A DNA stretch of 64,000 nt from an uncultured Clostridium sp. (GTDB lineage: Bacteria; Bacillota; Clostridia; Clostridiales; Clostridiaceae), in assembly GCA_900540255.1 (NCBI GenBank), contig UQFE01000004.1, forward strand, positions 1 to 64,000. The letters run 5' to 3'. Below the pieces are notes generated by a model. The model had not been told where the DNA came from and did not search any database. It saw nothing but the letters and a program-made list of their open reading frames with translations. A program made the position numbers and the translations under genes. This document shows positions 8,691-18,980 of this stretch, one piece after another. Every line of letters begins with the position of its first letter. Position 1 is the stretch's first letter.

Positions 8691-10929
8691 GGCATGTTCT
8701 AGATATAACATCAAGTTGTTGTTCTCTTGTTAAATCTATAAACTTAACTGCATAACCTGATACACGGATAGTAAAGTTAGCATATTCTTCTTTTTCAGGA
8801 TGTTCCATAGCATCTTTTAATTTTTCGATACCAAATATATTAACATTTAAGTGATGTGGACCTTGATCAAAGTAACCATCTAACACTTGTACAAGTTTAT
8901 CAACTTGTTCTGTTTCATCATGACCTAATGCTGTTGGGTTTATTGTTTGTGTATTTGAAATTCCATCTAAAGCCCATTCATAAGGAAGCTTAGCTACAGA
9001 ATTTAATGAAGCAAGTAATCCATTCTTTTCTGATCCATAAGATGGGCTAGCTCCTGGTGAAAGTGGAGTCCAAGCTCTACGTCCATCTGGCATATTACCT
9101 GTATATTTACCATATACTACATTTGATGTAATGGTAAGAAGTGATGTAGTAGGTTCAGAATTTCTATAAGTGTGTCTCTTCTTAATCTTGTCAAGGAATG
9201 ACTTAAGAACATACATACCAATTTCATCAGCTCTATCATCATCATTACCGTATCTTGGGAAGTCTCCTTCAATTTCATAATCTGTAACTATTCCAGCTTC
9301 ATTACGAACTGTTCTAACCTTTGCATATTTAATTGCAGAAAGTGAGTCTATTACATGTGAAAAACCAGCAATTCCTGTTGCAAATGTACGTCTTACATCT
9401 GTATCAATAAGAGCCATTTCTGCTGCTTCATAATAATATTTATCGTGCATGTATTGAATAAGATTTAATACATTTACATAAAGTCCAGCTAACCAGTCAC
9501 TCATTTTTTCATATTTTTCAATTACTTCATCATAATCAAGATATTCTGATGAAATTCCTCTATATTCAGGTCCTACTTGCTTTCCTGACTTTTCATCAAT
9601 ACCACCATTAATTGCATAAAGTAAACATTTAGCAAGATTAGCTCTAGCTCCAAAGAATTGCATTTCCTTACCAGTTTGAGTTGCAGATACACAACAACAA
9701 ATTGAATAATCATCTCCCCATTCTGGTTTCATAGCATCATCATTTTCATATTGTATAGAACTTGTATTTACTGAAATCTTTGCTGCATACTTCTTAAAGT
9801 TTTCAGGAAGTGCAGAAGAATAAAGTACAGTAAGGTTTGGTTCTGGTGAAGGTCCCATATTTTCTAATGTATGAAGGAAACGATAGTCATTCTTAGTTAC
9901 CATATGACGACCATCCATACCTATACCACCTAATGCTATAGTAACCCATGATGGATCTCCTGAGAATAATTCATTATAAGAAGTTATTCTTGCAAACTTA
10001 ACCATTCTGCATTTCATTGTTAAATGGTCAATTAATTCTTGAGCTTCTTCTTCAGTAAGAACTCCATTATCAATATCTCTTTGAATATAGATGTCAAGGA
10101 AAGTAGATACACGTCCAATTGACATAGCTGCCCCATTTTGAGTTTTTATTGCTGCAAGATATCCAAAATATAACCATTGAACTGCTTCTCTAGCATCCTT
10201 TGCTGGTTTTGAAATATCATATCCGTAACTTTCAGCCATTTTTTTCATAGCTTCAAGCGCTTTACGTTGTTCTGTGATTTCTTCTCTTAGACGGATAACA
10301 TCATCAGTCATAGTTCCATCACCACAGTTAGCTAAATCTTTTAATTTTTCTTCAATAAGGAAATCTATACCATAAAGAGCAACTCTTCTATAGTCACCTA
10401 CGATACGTCCACGTCCATAAGTATCAGGAAGTCCTGTTATAATATGGCTGCTACGAGCTTTTCTCATTTCTGGTGTATAAGCATCAAATACACCTTGGTT
10501 ATGTGTCTTATGATATTCTGTAAATATTTTGTGTAATTCTGGATTTGGTGTATATCCATAGTTTTCACAAGCTTGTTCAGCCATTTTAATTCCACCATAT
10601 GGCATAAAAGCTCTTTTAAGAGGCTTGTCTGTTTGTAAACCAACTACTTTTTCAAGTCCCTTTAAAGATTCATCAATATATCCAGGACCATAAGCTGTAA
10701 GTCCAGAAACAACTTCTGTTTCCATATCAAGAACTCCACCTTTAGCTCTTTCCATCTTTTGTAATTCTTGTAACTTACCCCATAATTTTTCTGTAGCAGC
10801 TGTTGGACCTGCTAAGAAACTTTCATCACCATCATATGGTTTATAATTTTTTTGAATGAAATCTCTAACATTTATTTCTTCTTTCCATATTCTGCCCTCA
10901 AAGCCAGTCCATTGTTCATTTTCTAACAT
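8677..10929 (-). CDS. pflB: Formate acetyltransferase (pyruvate formate-lyase)
   Basis: A 750-aa glycyl radical enzyme converting pyruvate and CoA to acetyl-CoA and formate in anaerobic fermentation. The active-site cysteines lie in [12 protein letters not shown] (residues 411-413), and the radical glycine is in RVSGYAVKF (G725), close to the C-terminus as usual. The first conserved part, [17 protein letters not shown], matches PflB rather than glycerol dehydratase-type paralogues. I start at the ATG ending at 10929, eight bases after AAAGGAGG. Operon with pflA; the upstream promoter carries a Rex-like box. Confidence 0.96.
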   Translation of the reverse strand: MLENEQWTGFEGRIWKEEINVRDFIQKNYKPYDGDESFLAGPTAATEKLWGKLQELQKMERAKGGVLDMETEVVSGLTAYGPGYIDESLKGLEKVVGLQTDKPLKRAFMPYGGIKMAEQACENYGYTPNPELHKIFTEYHKTHNQGVFDAYTPEMRKARSSHIITGLPDTYGRGRIVGDYRRVALYGIDFLIEEKLKDLANCGDGTMTDDVIRLREEITEQRKALEAMKKMAESYGYDISKPAKDAREAVQWLYFGYLAAIKTQNGAAMSIGRVSTFLDIYIQRDIDNGVLTEEEAQELIDHLTMKCRMVKFARITSYNELFSGDPSWVTIALGGIGMDGRHMVTKNDYRFLHTLENMGPSPEPNLTVLYSSALPENFKKYAAKISVNTSSIQYENDDAMKPEWGDDYSICCCVSATQTGKEMQFFGARANLAKCLLYAINGGIDEKSGKQVGPEYRGISSEYLDYDEVIEKYEKMSDWLAGLYVNVLNLIQYMHDKYYYEAAEMALIDTDVRRTFATGIAGFSHVIDSLSAIKYAKVRTVRNEAGIVTDYEIEGDFPRYGNDDDRADEIGMYVLKSFLDKIKKRHTYRNSEPTTSLLTITSNVVYGKYTGNMPDGRRAWTPLSPGASPSYGSEKNGLLASLNSVAKLPYEWALDGISNTQTINPTALGHDETEQVDKLVQVLDGYFDQGPHHLNVNIFGIEKLKDAMEHPEKEEYANFTIRVSGYAVKFIDLTREQQLDVISRTCHERI

Positions 10930-11267
10930 GTTCATTCCTCCTTTATATGCCCTATACACATATTTCTGCAATTTATATTACTAAATTTGTATAAGCTAAT
11001 TTTAAATTTTATTATTCCAATAAGAACTCACCCTGTTTTATGAAATACTTCAATATTTTTATATAAAATTGTAAATTAAGCCCTATATGAATATCTTCAC
11101 ACCTTTTACATAAAATAAATTTCATTTTAATTACTATAAAAATATAGATAATTATAATTTAAAAGAGTCGCTATGGGTAAATTTATTTTATTATAAGTTT
11201 CAAATTATTCTTCAGCACTTCATAAAACTTGTACACTTTATTGTTTTAAAACTGATTTCAATATTAT
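10930..11267 (-). other. Long untranslated leader of pflBA
   Basis: If transcription starts at the predicted promoter, about 330 AT-rich bases precede pflB. No open frame with a ribosome binding site, no known riboswitch and no clear terminator hairpin is visible. Its function, if any, is unknown. Confidence 0.4.
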
Positions 11268-11294
11268 GTTATACCATTTTGTAATTATTGTCAA
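11268..11294 (-). promoter_or_regulatory. Probable pflBA promoter
   Basis: Minus strand: -35 TTGACA at 11294-11289 and -10 TATAAC at 11273-11268, with a short 15-base spacer. The short spacer makes it non-ideal, which would suit a regulated promoter. The -35 lies inside the Rex-like box. Confidence 0.5.
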
Positions 11295-11305
11295 TATTTT
11301 CACAA
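11288..11305 (-). promoter_or_regulatory. Rex-like redox operator at the pfl promoter
   Basis: TTGTGAAAATATTGACAA is an 18-bp site that matches the clostridial Rex consensus TTGTTAANNNNTTAACAA except for one symmetrical change in each half. It covers the -35 hexamer, so binding would block RNA polymerase. Rex is an NADH/NAD+ sensing repressor of fermentation genes, which fits pflBA. Confidence 0.6.
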
Positions 11306-11425
11306 AAAAGTTATTTTTATATTTATTGTAAAACTTTACTTAATTAATTAATATTTTATTAAATTTTTCCCAAAACTTTTTTCTTTTTTATTTATTATTA
11401 ATTATTTTAAAACTTACTAAATAAT

Positions 11426-11473
11426 AAAAAGAGTAAATAAATTTATATTTAATTAAATTTATTTACTCTTTTT
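11426..11473 (-). terminator. Terminator after the Rrf2 gene
   Basis: A perfect 19-bp stem (11426-11444 with 11455-11473) ending in CTTTTTATT on the minus strand, about 50 bases below the stop of the Rrf2 gene. It separates that gene from the pflBA promoter. Confidence 0.85.
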
Positions 11474-11521
11474 ACCAAATGTTATATTAAATTTTATCTG
11501 TTTTTCACTATCTACTAATTT

Positions 11522-11959
11522 TTAAATATAATATAATATATTACTTTTACTTTCATTATATTGATTTACTAAATCTTCTAAAGTAATACTATCAAAAAAA
11601 TTATTAATTTTCTTATTTAATACATTCCATAAATTTTCATTTATAAATGTATCTAACTCATCAATTTCATCTTTATTTTTAGAATTGTCAACAACTTCTA
11701 ATTCACCTTCAAGAACTCTTAATATTTCTCCAACTGTAAGTGTAGTTATATCTTTTGAAATATAATAACCACCTTGTGAACCCTTTCTTCCAACAACAAT
11801 CCCTGCCTTCCTTAAAGATGAAAATATTTGCTCTAAATATCTTTCTGAAATGTTCAAATTTTCACATAAAGTTTTAATCGTAATATTTTCTTGCTTATCA
11901 TTCATTGCTAAATTTATAAGTGCCTTTAATCCATATCTTCCCTTAGTTGAAATTTTCAC
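11522..11959 (-). CDS. Rrf2 family regulator, CymR-like
   Basis: A 145-aa Rrf2 winged-helix protein starting MKISTKGRYGLKALINLA from a GTG codon preceded by GGAAAGG. The DNA-recognition part has NISERYLEQIFSSLRKAGIV and GSQGGYYI. It has one cysteine only, so it lacks the three-cysteine Fe-S site of IscR and NsrR. The tail TLEDLVNQYNESKSNILYYI closely resembles that of Bacillus subtilis CymR, the cysteine-metabolism repressor. No cysteine desulfurase or cys gene is adjacent, so CymR function is inferred only from sequence. Confidence 0.85.
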   Translation of the reverse strand: MKISTKGRYGLKALINLAMNDKQENITIKTLCENLNISERYLEQIFSSLRKAGIVVGRKGSQGGYYISKDITTLTVGEILRVLEGELEVVDNSKNKDEIDELDTFINENLWNVLNKKINNFFDSITLEDLVNQYNESKSNILYYI

Positions 11960-11997
11960 AAAATCACCTTTCCTACTGACTTTATAATTTTACAATA

Positions 11998-12026
11998 ATT
12001 ATACTTTTAATGAAATTAATTTTCAA
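11998..12026 (-). promoter_or_regulatory. Promoter of the CymR-like gene
   Basis: Minus strand: -35 TTGAAA (12026-12021), 17-base spacer, -10 TATAAT (12003-11998), about 38 bases before the GTG start. Confidence 0.65.
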
Positions 12027-12088
12027 CCTAGTATACAAAATATGGTTTAAATAGTAAGTAAACTGTTATATCCCCAATAAGTAATCTA

Positions 12089-12763
12089 TTAATTACTGCT
12101 ATTCATATTAATTGCTGTATCAGGAATTTTTCCTACAATAACAGTATCAGAAATTGGTATTTGACATGTTACTTCAATTTCATCACTATGAAATGGTACA
12201 ATAACTCTCATTTTAGATTTTACATTTAAATAAATTTTATGTCTTGTTTGATTAATTCCAGCACTTTCAAATATAGATTCATAAGAAGTTTCAATATTTC
12301 CTACTTGTTGCATTTTAACTGTAATTTTAGGTCCTAAAGTATAGAACATAACATTATTAGTTAAATATCCAATAGGAATCTTTACCCCTAACTCCCCAAG
12401 TTCTTTTAACTTATCATTACAATTTAATACTACTTGTGATGCTAAATAATTTTGCCTTACAGTATCTGCTCTTAACATTACAATATTTCCTTCACTATCT
12501 TTTTCTATATTAATAATGTCTTCATAATTAAAATCATCTGAAAAAACCTTAACACTTTCTTCATTTATAATTTTTACTGCTTCTGATTTCATCTTTACTT
12601 CCCCTATGCTAAGTACAGATGGTAAAATTCTTTTATTAAATAAATAAAGAATTATATTAAACAGTAAAATTATCATAACTATTATTAGAAACCAATATTG
12701 AAACCTATTATATTTTAAATTAGGCCTTTTATAATACTTAGGCTTTTTTGTATAATACTTCAT
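12089..12763 (-). CDS. yunB: Sporulation protein YunB
   Basis: A 224-aa YunB family protein, the usual length. A basic N-terminal cytoplasmic stretch is followed by one membrane helix (about residues 25-44, WFLIIVMIILLFNIILYLF) and an extracytoplasmic domain with IPIGYLTNNVMFYTLGPKI and QTRHKIYLNV. In Bacillus, yunB is expressed in the mother cell during sporulation; its molecular role is not clear. It indicates a spore-former. Divergent from the penicillin-binding protein gene, with about 98 bases shared between them. Confidence 0.88.
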   Translation of the reverse strand: MKYYTKKPKYYKRPNLKYNRFQYWFLIIVMIILLFNIILYLFNKRILPSVLSIGEVKMKSEAVKIINEESVKVFSDDFNYEDIINIEKDSEGNIVMLRADTVRQNYLASQVVLNCNDKLKELGELGVKIPIGYLTNNVMFYTLGPKITVKMQQVGNIETSYESIFESAGINQTRHKIYLNVKSKMRVIVPFHSDEIEVTCQIPISDTVIVGKIPDTAINMNSSN

Positions 12764-12861
12764 ACACTCACCTTGATAGTTATTATTTTACTATTATAAT
12801 TAATATGCTATAATTAAATGGAATAGAATATTATATTATATATAAATAAAAGGAGGAACAA

Positions 12862-15561
12862 ATGGCTAAAGATTCTAATAAATCAAAAGTTCCAAAGGAA
12901 AAAGCTGTTAAGTCAAAAAAGAAGATTAAAGCCTCAAAAAAGAAGCCATCTAAATTAAAACGATTTTTCAAATATTTTTTTCTTACAATATTAATTTTAG
13001 GATTATTAATTAGTGTTGTAGGCATTGGATATGTAGTTGCTGTAATTAAAACAACACCGTCATTAGATGTAAATGCTATTTATAACTTAAATCAACCATC
13101 AATGTTATATGATGATCAAGGTAATTTTATTGATGATTTACCTTCAACGGAAATTAGATATATTATTTCTTATGATGAAATGCCTCAAAATTTAATAAAT
13201 GCCTATATTTCAATAGAAGACGAACGCTTTATGACACATGGTGGCATAGATATAAAAAGAATATTAGGTGCTGCAGCTAGAGATGTAATGGTAATACTAG
13301 GAAAGCAAAATGGTATCCATGGTGCTTCAACAATTACTCAACAATTAATAAAAAATACTATATTATCCTCTGAAGCTGCTTCAGAGTCAAATCCACTTGA
13401 TAGAATTAACAGAAAAATAAAAGAAATAGTATTAGCTGTTAAATTAGATAAACAAGTAAGCAAAGAAGAAATAATCAGAACTTATTTAAATACTATACCT
13501 TTAAGTGGTCATATTTATGGTGTTGAAGCTGCATCAAGATATTTCTTTGCTAAAAATGCTAAGGATCTTACATTACTTGAGTGTGCTTATATAGCTGGTA
13601 TTACACAAGCTCCTACAACTTATAGTGCTTATAATACTAGTTCTTCAAATTATCCTAATGGATATATTAACAGAACTAAAACTGTGTTATCTAAAATGCT
13701 TGAATTAGGTTATATTTCTCAAGAAGACTATAATTCTGCAATCAATGATGCAAATGCTAATAATTTTAATTTCAAGAAGATGGATACATCTTCTACCGTT
13801 AATAATGAATGGTTTGTATATCCAGCATTAAATCAAGTAAAAAAAGACCTAATTGACAAATATAAATATACCGAAGAAGAAGTAGAAAAATTATTAGTTA
13901 ATGGTGGATTAAAAATTTATACTACTTTAAATGTTCAAATGCAAAATACTGTTCAAGATATATTAAATGATAGATCAAATTTGCAAGTAGATGTTAACAA
14001 TGGTGACCCTACAGATAGTGATGGTGTTCCATTACTTCAAGCATCTGCTACAATAATAGATTATAAAACTGGGCAAGTTAAAGTTCTTATTGGAGGACGT
14101 GGAAATCAACCTTCTGCTTCATTAAATAGAGCTTATTTTGACTTAAAATCAATAGGATCAACAACTAAACCCTTAACAGTTTATGGTCCAGCTATTGATA
14201 CTAAATTAATTACAGCTGGAACCCCACTTGATGATACTTCAGTTTCTGAAGAAATATTGGAAAAATATAATTTTGGTTCTGTTGTTCCTAAAAATGCTGA
14301 TGGTTCAATGTTTGGTTATATCACTGCAAGAGAAGCTTTAACATACTCTAAAAATTTAACTTCTATAAAAACAGTAGATATGCTAGGTTTAGATACAGCC
14401 CTTAATTATGGTAAAAAGGCAGGACTTAAATATGCTCCTCAATCTCATACAATGTCTGCGTTAGCATTAGGACAGTTTGACCAACCTATTGGTAATAGAG
14501 ATGGTGGTAATACTACAATTTTAGCATCTGCTTATGGAGCCTTTGGAAATAATGGTGTAATTTATGAACCAGCACTTTATACTAAAGTTGAAGATGCAAG
14601 TGGTAATTTATTACTAGAAAAAGAGCCTATATCAACAAAGTTATTTTCACCACAAACATCATATATAATTTATGATATTTTAAAGGGATCATCTACTAGC
14701 GCACAATTTAATGATATACCTGTAGCTGGAAAAACAGGAACAACAAATTCATCAGATAACTTCTGGTTTGCTGGATTAACTCCTTATTATTCTGGTTCTG
14801 TATGGATTGGATACGATAATCCTCAAAGAATGAATGGTAGAAGTTCTAGTGCCGCATCACTTTTTAGTAAAATAATGGCTGTTGCTCATGAAGGCTTAGA
14901 GTATAAGGATATTGAAAAGCCATCTGGTTTAGTTGAAGCAAAAGTATGTAAAGATTCAGGAAAATCTCCTACAGATTTATGTTATGAAGATCAAAGAGGA
15001 AATCGAGTAAAAACTGAATACTTTATTGATGGAACTCAACCAAAATCTGTTTGTGATATTCATGTTAGTGTTAGTGTTAATAGTTCTAATAATAAATTAG
15101 CAAATAAAAATACTCCTTCTCGTCTTATTGAAGATAAAGTATTCATTAATAAACCTAATGCAAATCCAAATGCAGATGATTATCCTTTTGTAGTACCTAC
15201 TAGAGAGGATGATACTAAAGCTGAAGAATATATTAAATTATCTGAAATTGGCTTAAGAGCTGATATGGATTTATATGATGCTATTGTTATATTAAATAAT
15301 AGAGGAATTAAATATAAAATACATGGTGCATCAGTTGCAAGTAATATCTCATCTGGACAATATACTTTAGTTTCATTTACTGAAAAAATTAAAAATTCAG
15401 AAACAGTAAAACTTAATGTTAAAGTTACTACTAATACTCCTGATGAAAACATCGGTAATAATGGTAATAACCACAATAGAGATACATCTACCTCCGATAC
15501 AGACGCAGAGGCTCATAGAACTTCAATTTCAGATATAATAAATGGATTATTTAATCATTAA
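12862..15561 (+). CDS. Class A penicillin-binding protein (PBP1A-type)
   Basis: An 899-aa bifunctional peptidoglycan synthase. A lysine-rich cytoplasmic tail (1-36) precedes one membrane helix (37-61). The glycosyltransferase domain has ISIEDERFMTHGG (catalytic Glu about 119) and STITQQLIKN. The transpeptidase domain has SxxK STTK at 433-436, SxN SKN at 496-498 and KTG at 624. Residues about 785-850 look like a PASTA-type domain, and the tail is rich in Asn, Thr and Asp. RBS AAAGGAGG. Terminator directly after. Probably the ponA/pbp1A equivalent. Confidence 0.93.
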   Translation: MAKDSNKSKVPKEKAVKSKKKIKASKKKPSKLKRFFKYFFLTILILGLLISVVGIGYVVAVIKTTPSLDVNAIYNLNQPSMLYDDQGNFIDDLPSTEIRYIISYDEMPQNLINAYISIEDERFMTHGGIDIKRILGAAARDVMVILGKQNGIHGASTITQQLIKNTILSSEAASESNPLDRINRKIKEIVLAVKLDKQVSKEEIIRTYLNTIPLSGHIYGVEAASRYFFAKNAKDLTLLECAYIAGITQAPTTYSAYNTSSSNYPNGYINRTKTVLSKMLELGYISQEDYNSAINDANANNFNFKKMDTSSTVNNEWFVYPALNQVKKDLIDKYKYTEEEVEKLLVNGGLKIYTTLNVQMQNTVQDILNDRSNLQVDVNNGDPTDSDGVPLLQASATIIDYKTGQVKVLIGGRGNQPSASLNRAYFDLKSIGSTTKPLTVYGPAIDTKLITAGTPLDDTSVSEEILEKYNFGSVVPKNADGSMFGYITAREALTYSKNLTSIKTVDMLGLDTALNYGKKAGLKYAPQSHTMSALALGQFDQPIGNRDGGNTTILASAYGAFGNNGVIYEPALYTKVEDASGNLLLEKEPISTKLFSPQTSYIIYDILKGSSTSAQFNDIPVAGKTGTTNSSDNFWFAGLTPYYSGSVWIGYDNPQRMNGRSSSAASLFSKIMAVAHEGLEYKDIEKPSGLVEAKVCKDSGKSPTDLCYEDQRGNRVKTEYFIDGTQPKSVCDIHVSVSVNSSNNKLANKNTPSRLIEDKVFINKPNANPNADDYPFVVPTREDDTKAEEYIKLSEIGLRADMDLYDAIVILNNRGIKYKIHGASVASNISSGQYTLVSFTEKIKNSETVKLNVKVTTNTPDENIGNNGNNHNRDTSTSDTDAEAHRTSISDIINGLFNH

Positions 15562-15592
15562 AAAAAGCAGTCAAAATTGGCTGCTTTTTTTA
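15562..15592 (+). terminator. Terminator after the penicillin-binding protein gene
   Basis: A GCAGTC...GGCTGC stem flanked by A-run and seven T, immediately after the stop codon. Confidence 0.85.
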
Positions 15593-15765
15593 TTTTTAAT
15601 AATGATTTATCTATTGCATTTTCATTCATTTTTATCAATTTCAATGTCATTTTTATATCAAAAATCTCTTTTTTTGAATTTATTTTTGTTACTTCTTGCA
15701 TATTTCTTTTTATTATTGTATACTACCAATAAGAATATCAAATTATATTGGAAAGGGGAAATTAT

Positions 15766-17202
15766 ATGAAACTTTTAAACGACTTTATTTTATCAATTAA
15801 TGACTTTATTTGGACTTATATTCTTATTGCTATGCTTATAACAATTGGAGTATATTTCACTTTTAAAACAAAGTTTGTTCAATTTACTAACTTTAAAGAA
15901 ATGTTTAAATTGCTTGGTGAAGGAACTGGAAGTGAAAATAAAGATAAGTCTAAGAATGAAATTTCATCATTTCAAGCATTTTGTATAGGTACTGCTTCAA
16001 GAGTTGGAACTGGTAACTTAGCTGGCGTTGCTTCTGCTATTGCTATAGGCGGACCTGGTGCTGTTTTTTGGATGTGGCTTATTGCTTTAATAGGTTCTGC
16101 TTCTGCTCTTATAGAATCTACTTTAGCTCAAATCTATAAAGTTAAAGATGGTGATAACTATAGAGGTGGACCTGCATACTATATGGAAAAAGGTCTTAAG
16201 AAAAAATGGATGGGTGTTACTTTTTCAGTTCTTATAATTCTTTGTTTCGGATTTGCATTTAATTCTGTTCAATCAAATACAATTGCTGCAGCATTTGCTT
16301 CTAATTTTAATACAAATAAATTATTAATTGGAATAATCTTAACTATATTAACATTAATAATTATTTTTGGTGGAGTAAATAGAATTGCTAAAATTTCTGG
16401 AATTTTAGTTCCTATAATGGCTTCTGCTTACATAATAATTGCCTTATTTATAATAGTTATTAACTATAAGTCAATTCCTGGATTATTTAAAACTATATTT
16501 GAACATGCATTTGGAATTAAACAATTTGTTGGTGGTGGTATTGGCGCTGCTTTATTACAAGGTATAAAAAGAGGTTTATTTTCAAATGAAGCTGGTATGG
16601 GTTCTGCACCAAATGCAGCTGCAACTGCAACTGTATCACATCCTGCAAAACAAGGATTAATTCAAACATTAGGTGTATTTACTGATACATTAATAATTTG
16701 TACTTCTACTGCATTTATAATCCTTTTATCCGGTTCTAATATTCCATTAGATGGTAGTGTTAAAGGTATAGAGCTTACTCAAATGGCATTAATTTCTCAA
16801 GTTGGATCTTGGGGTGGTACATTTATAACTATATGTATATTATTGTTTGCCTTTAGTTCAATTATAGGAAATTATTATTATGGAGAAACTAATATACAAT
16901 TTATATCTGATAAAAAGATTTATTTATATTTATATAGAATTTTAGTAGCAGCTATGGTTTTATTTGGATCAATTGCTTCAATGGATTTAGTTTGGAACTT
17001 AGCTGACGTATTTATGGGATTAATGGCTATATTAAATTTAATTGCAATAGTAATGTTAAGTAAGATTGCTATTTCTGCATTAAATGATTATATAACTCAA
17101 AAGAAATCTGGAAAAAATCCTGTATTTTATGCGTCTTCTATAAAAGGGCTTGGTGATGAAGTTGAAGAATGGCAAGAAGATGCCGAAGAATATATAGCAT
17201 AA
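15766..17202 (+). CDS. Alanine/glycine:Na+ symporter (AGCS family)
   Basis: A 478-aa membrane transporter with about ten or eleven hydrophobic helices. Family signatures are SSFQAFCIGTASRVGTGNLAGVA, GGPGAVFWMWLIALIGSASALIESTLAQIYK and LFSNEAGMGSAPNAAATA. It imports alanine or glycine with sodium. I use the ATG at 15766, eight bases after AAAGGGG, rather than the in-frame ATG at 15748. The acidic C-terminus (EVEEWQEDAEEYIA) is cytoplasmic. Monocistronic. Confidence 0.92.
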   Translation: MKLLNDFILSINDFIWTYILIAMLITIGVYFTFKTKFVQFTNFKEMFKLLGEGTGSENKDKSKNEISSFQAFCIGTASRVGTGNLAGVASAIAIGGPGAVFWMWLIALIGSASALIESTLAQIYKVKDGDNYRGGPAYYMEKGLKKKWMGVTFSVLIILCFGFAFNSVQSNTIAAAFASNFNTNKLLIGIILTILTLIIIFGGVNRIAKISGILVPIMASAYIIIALFIIVINYKSIPGLFKTIFEHAFGIKQFVGGGIGAALLQGIKRGLFSNEAGMGSAPNAAATATVSHPAKQGLIQTLGVFTDTLIICTSTAFIILLSGSNIPLDGSVKGIELTQMALISQVGSWGGTFITICILLFAFSSIIGNYYYGETNIQFISDKKIYLYLYRILVAAMVLFGSIASMDLVWNLADVFMGLMAILNLIAIVMLSKIAISALNDYITQKKSGKNPVFYASSIKGLGDEVEEWQEDAEEYIA

Positions 17203-17206
17203 AAAG

Positions 17207-17244
17207 AAAGCTTTATCAAAATATCGGTTTTGATAAAGCTTTTT
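17207..17244 (+). terminator. Terminator after the AGCS symporter
   Basis: A perfect 15-bp stem (17207-17221 with 17228-17242) followed by a T-run, five bases after the stop codon. Confidence 0.9.
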
Positions 17245-17257
17245 AATTAACAATCAA

Positions 17258-17303
17258 TAAAAAGGCTCTAAATATATTTATAAATACATTTAGAACCTTT
17301 TAT
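17258..17303 (-). terminator. Terminator at the end of the pyr operon
   Basis: Arms at 17301-17288 and 17273-17260 pair with one mismatch; TTTTATT follows on the minus strand. It begins nine bases after the pyrD stop codon. Confidence 0.75.
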
Positions 17304-17311
17304 TAATATTA

Positions 17312-18208
17312 TTATATTATTCCTATTATTTCATTAATATCTTTAATTCCTTGTTCTTTGCAAAACAATTCCATTTCCTCAATAATTTCTTTTCCTGCCA
17401 TTGGATTAAAGAAATTTACTGTTCCTATTTGAATTGCTGAAGCTCCTGCCATCATAAATTCTATAGCATCTAACCCTGTGGTTATTCCCCCCAAACCTAT
17501 TACTGGTATTTCTACTGCCTTTGCAACTTCATGAACCATTCTTAAAGCTACTGGCTTAACTGCAGGTCCTGACAATCCTGCATATACATTATTAAACACT
17601 GCCTTTCTTTTATATGGATTTATTGCTAATCCCTTTAATGTATTAATTAATGATAACGAATCTGCTCCTGCTTCTTGACATTTAATAGCCATATCTACAA
17701 TATCTTCTGCATTAGGTGATAATTTAACCATTAAAGTCTTATCAGTTATTGATTTAGCTTTTTTAACAACTTCATAAGCAACTTCTGATTTAATTCCAAA
17801 AGCCATACCTCCACTTTTTACATTTGGGCATGATATATTAAGTTCTATCATATCAACATCTGTTCCATTAAGTTTATCTAAAGCAATTTCATAATCTTCC
17901 ATACATCCACCACCAACATTTGCAATAATGTTAGTTCCTAATTTCTTCATCTTTGGAAGTTCTTCTGCTATAAATTTATCTATTCCTGGATTTTGAAGTC
18001 CAACTGAATTCATCATTCCTGATGGAGTTTCAAATACCCTTATTCCATAATTCCCTGCCTTTTCATTTAAAGTTAATCCCTTTGATGAAATACCACCTAA
18101 AATTCCTACATCATAAAAATTGTTATATTCTGCTCCAAAACCAAAGGTTCCTGATGCTGCTATTACTGGGTTTTTAAAATCTAATCCATTTATATTAACT
18201 TTTAACAT
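17312..18208 (-). CDS. pyrD: Dihydroorotate dehydrogenase B, catalytic subunit
   Basis: A 298-aa class 1B FMN enzyme oxidising dihydroorotate to orotate. The catalytic cysteine is in [13 protein letters not shown], the class 1 arrangement; [13 protein letters not shown] at the N-terminus and [26 protein letters not shown] at the FMN phosphate site also match. The class 1B assignment is supported by the adjacent PyrK electron-transfer subunit, with which it forms a heterotetramer using NAD+. Last gene of pyrBICFKD. Confidence 0.95.
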   Translation of the reverse strand: MLKVNINGLDFKNPVIAASGTFGFGAEYNNFYDVGILGGISSKGLTLNEKAGNYGIRVFETPSGMMNSVGLQNPGIDKFIAEELPKMKKLGTNIIANVGGGCMEDYEIALDKLNGTDVDMIELNISCPNVKSGGMAFGIKSEVAYEVVKKAKSITDKTLMVKLSPNAEDIVDMAIKCQEAGADSLSLINTLKGLAINPYKRKAVFNNVYAGLSGPAVKPVALRMVHEVAKAVEIPVIGLGGITTGLDAIEFMMAGASAIQIGTVNFFNPMAGKEIIEEMELFCKEQGIKDINEIIGII

Positions 18209-18229
18209 TTTATCTTCTCCTTTGGTCTT

Positions 18230-18967
18230 TTATAATTCTACATAATATCCATCAAATACTGGGCCATCTTTACAAGTTCTCTTATTTCCATCTTTAGTTT
18301 TACAAGTACACACTAGACATGCTCCTACTCCACAAGCCATATGCTTTTCCATTGAAACATATACTTTTACTTGTTTTTCTTTACACATTTCAATAACCTT
18401 TTTCATCATAACTTCAGGTCCACAACATAATACCGTATCATATTTATCTACATCCAATATTTCTGTTACAAAACCCTTATGACCATATTTTCCTGTATTG
18501 GTAGAAACAAAGCTTTTATCAACAAATTCATTTATTTCATCTATTAAATATATATCATCTCTAAATCCTGCATAAAGATCCATTTTTATATCTTTTTTCT
18601 TTTCTCTAAGCTTTTTAGAAAGCTCTAACATTGGAGCTGTACCAATTCCACCACTTACTAAAGCAACTTTACCATAATCCTCTTCCAAATTAAATCCATT
18701 CCCTAATGGACCATTTAAACTTATTGTATCTCCTACTTTTAATTCTGCATATTCTTTAGTTCCATTACCTACAACGGCATAAACAAAAGTAAGTGTTTCT
18801 CCATTAGTTTCACATACACTTATTGGTCTTGGAAGAAGTGTTGTTCCATTATGCTTAAGCATGTAAAACTGACCTGCCTTTGCTTTATTTTTATCTTTTA
18901 CAACCATTTTATATATTCCAGTTTGAATTTCATCATTTAACAAAATCTCGCCTTTTGTGTACTTCAT
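18230..18967 (-). CDS. pyrK: Dihydroorotate dehydrogenase B, electron-transfer subunit
   Basis: A 245-aa FAD and [2Fe-2S] protein that carries electrons from PyrD to NAD+. The flavin site is in LLPRPISVCE, the NAD-binding part begins VALVSGGIGTAPMLELSKKL, and the cluster cysteines are in MACGVGACLVCTCKTKDG with a fourth in KRTCKDGPVF. Sits between pyrF and pyrD with short gaps. Confidence 0.94.
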   Translation of the reverse strand: MKYTKGEILLNDEIQTGIYKMVVKDKNKAKAGQFYMLKHNGTTLLPRPISVCETNGETLTFVYAVVGNGTKEYAELKVGDTISLNGPLGNGFNLEEDYGKVALVSGGIGTAPMLELSKKLREKKKDIKMDLYAGFRDDIYLIDEINEFVDKSFVSTNTGKYGHKGFVTEILDVDKYDTVLCCGPEVMMKKVIEMCKEKQVKVYVSMEKHMACGVGACLVCTCKTKDGNKRTCKDGPVFDGYYVEL

Positions 18968-18980
18968 AAATTCTCTCCTC

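Noticed and set aside
15542-15769. Plus-strand frame between the penicillin-binding protein and the symporter
   Set aside because: It overlaps the end of one gene and a clear terminator; the hydrophobic composition is what AT-rich intergenic DNA gives by chance.
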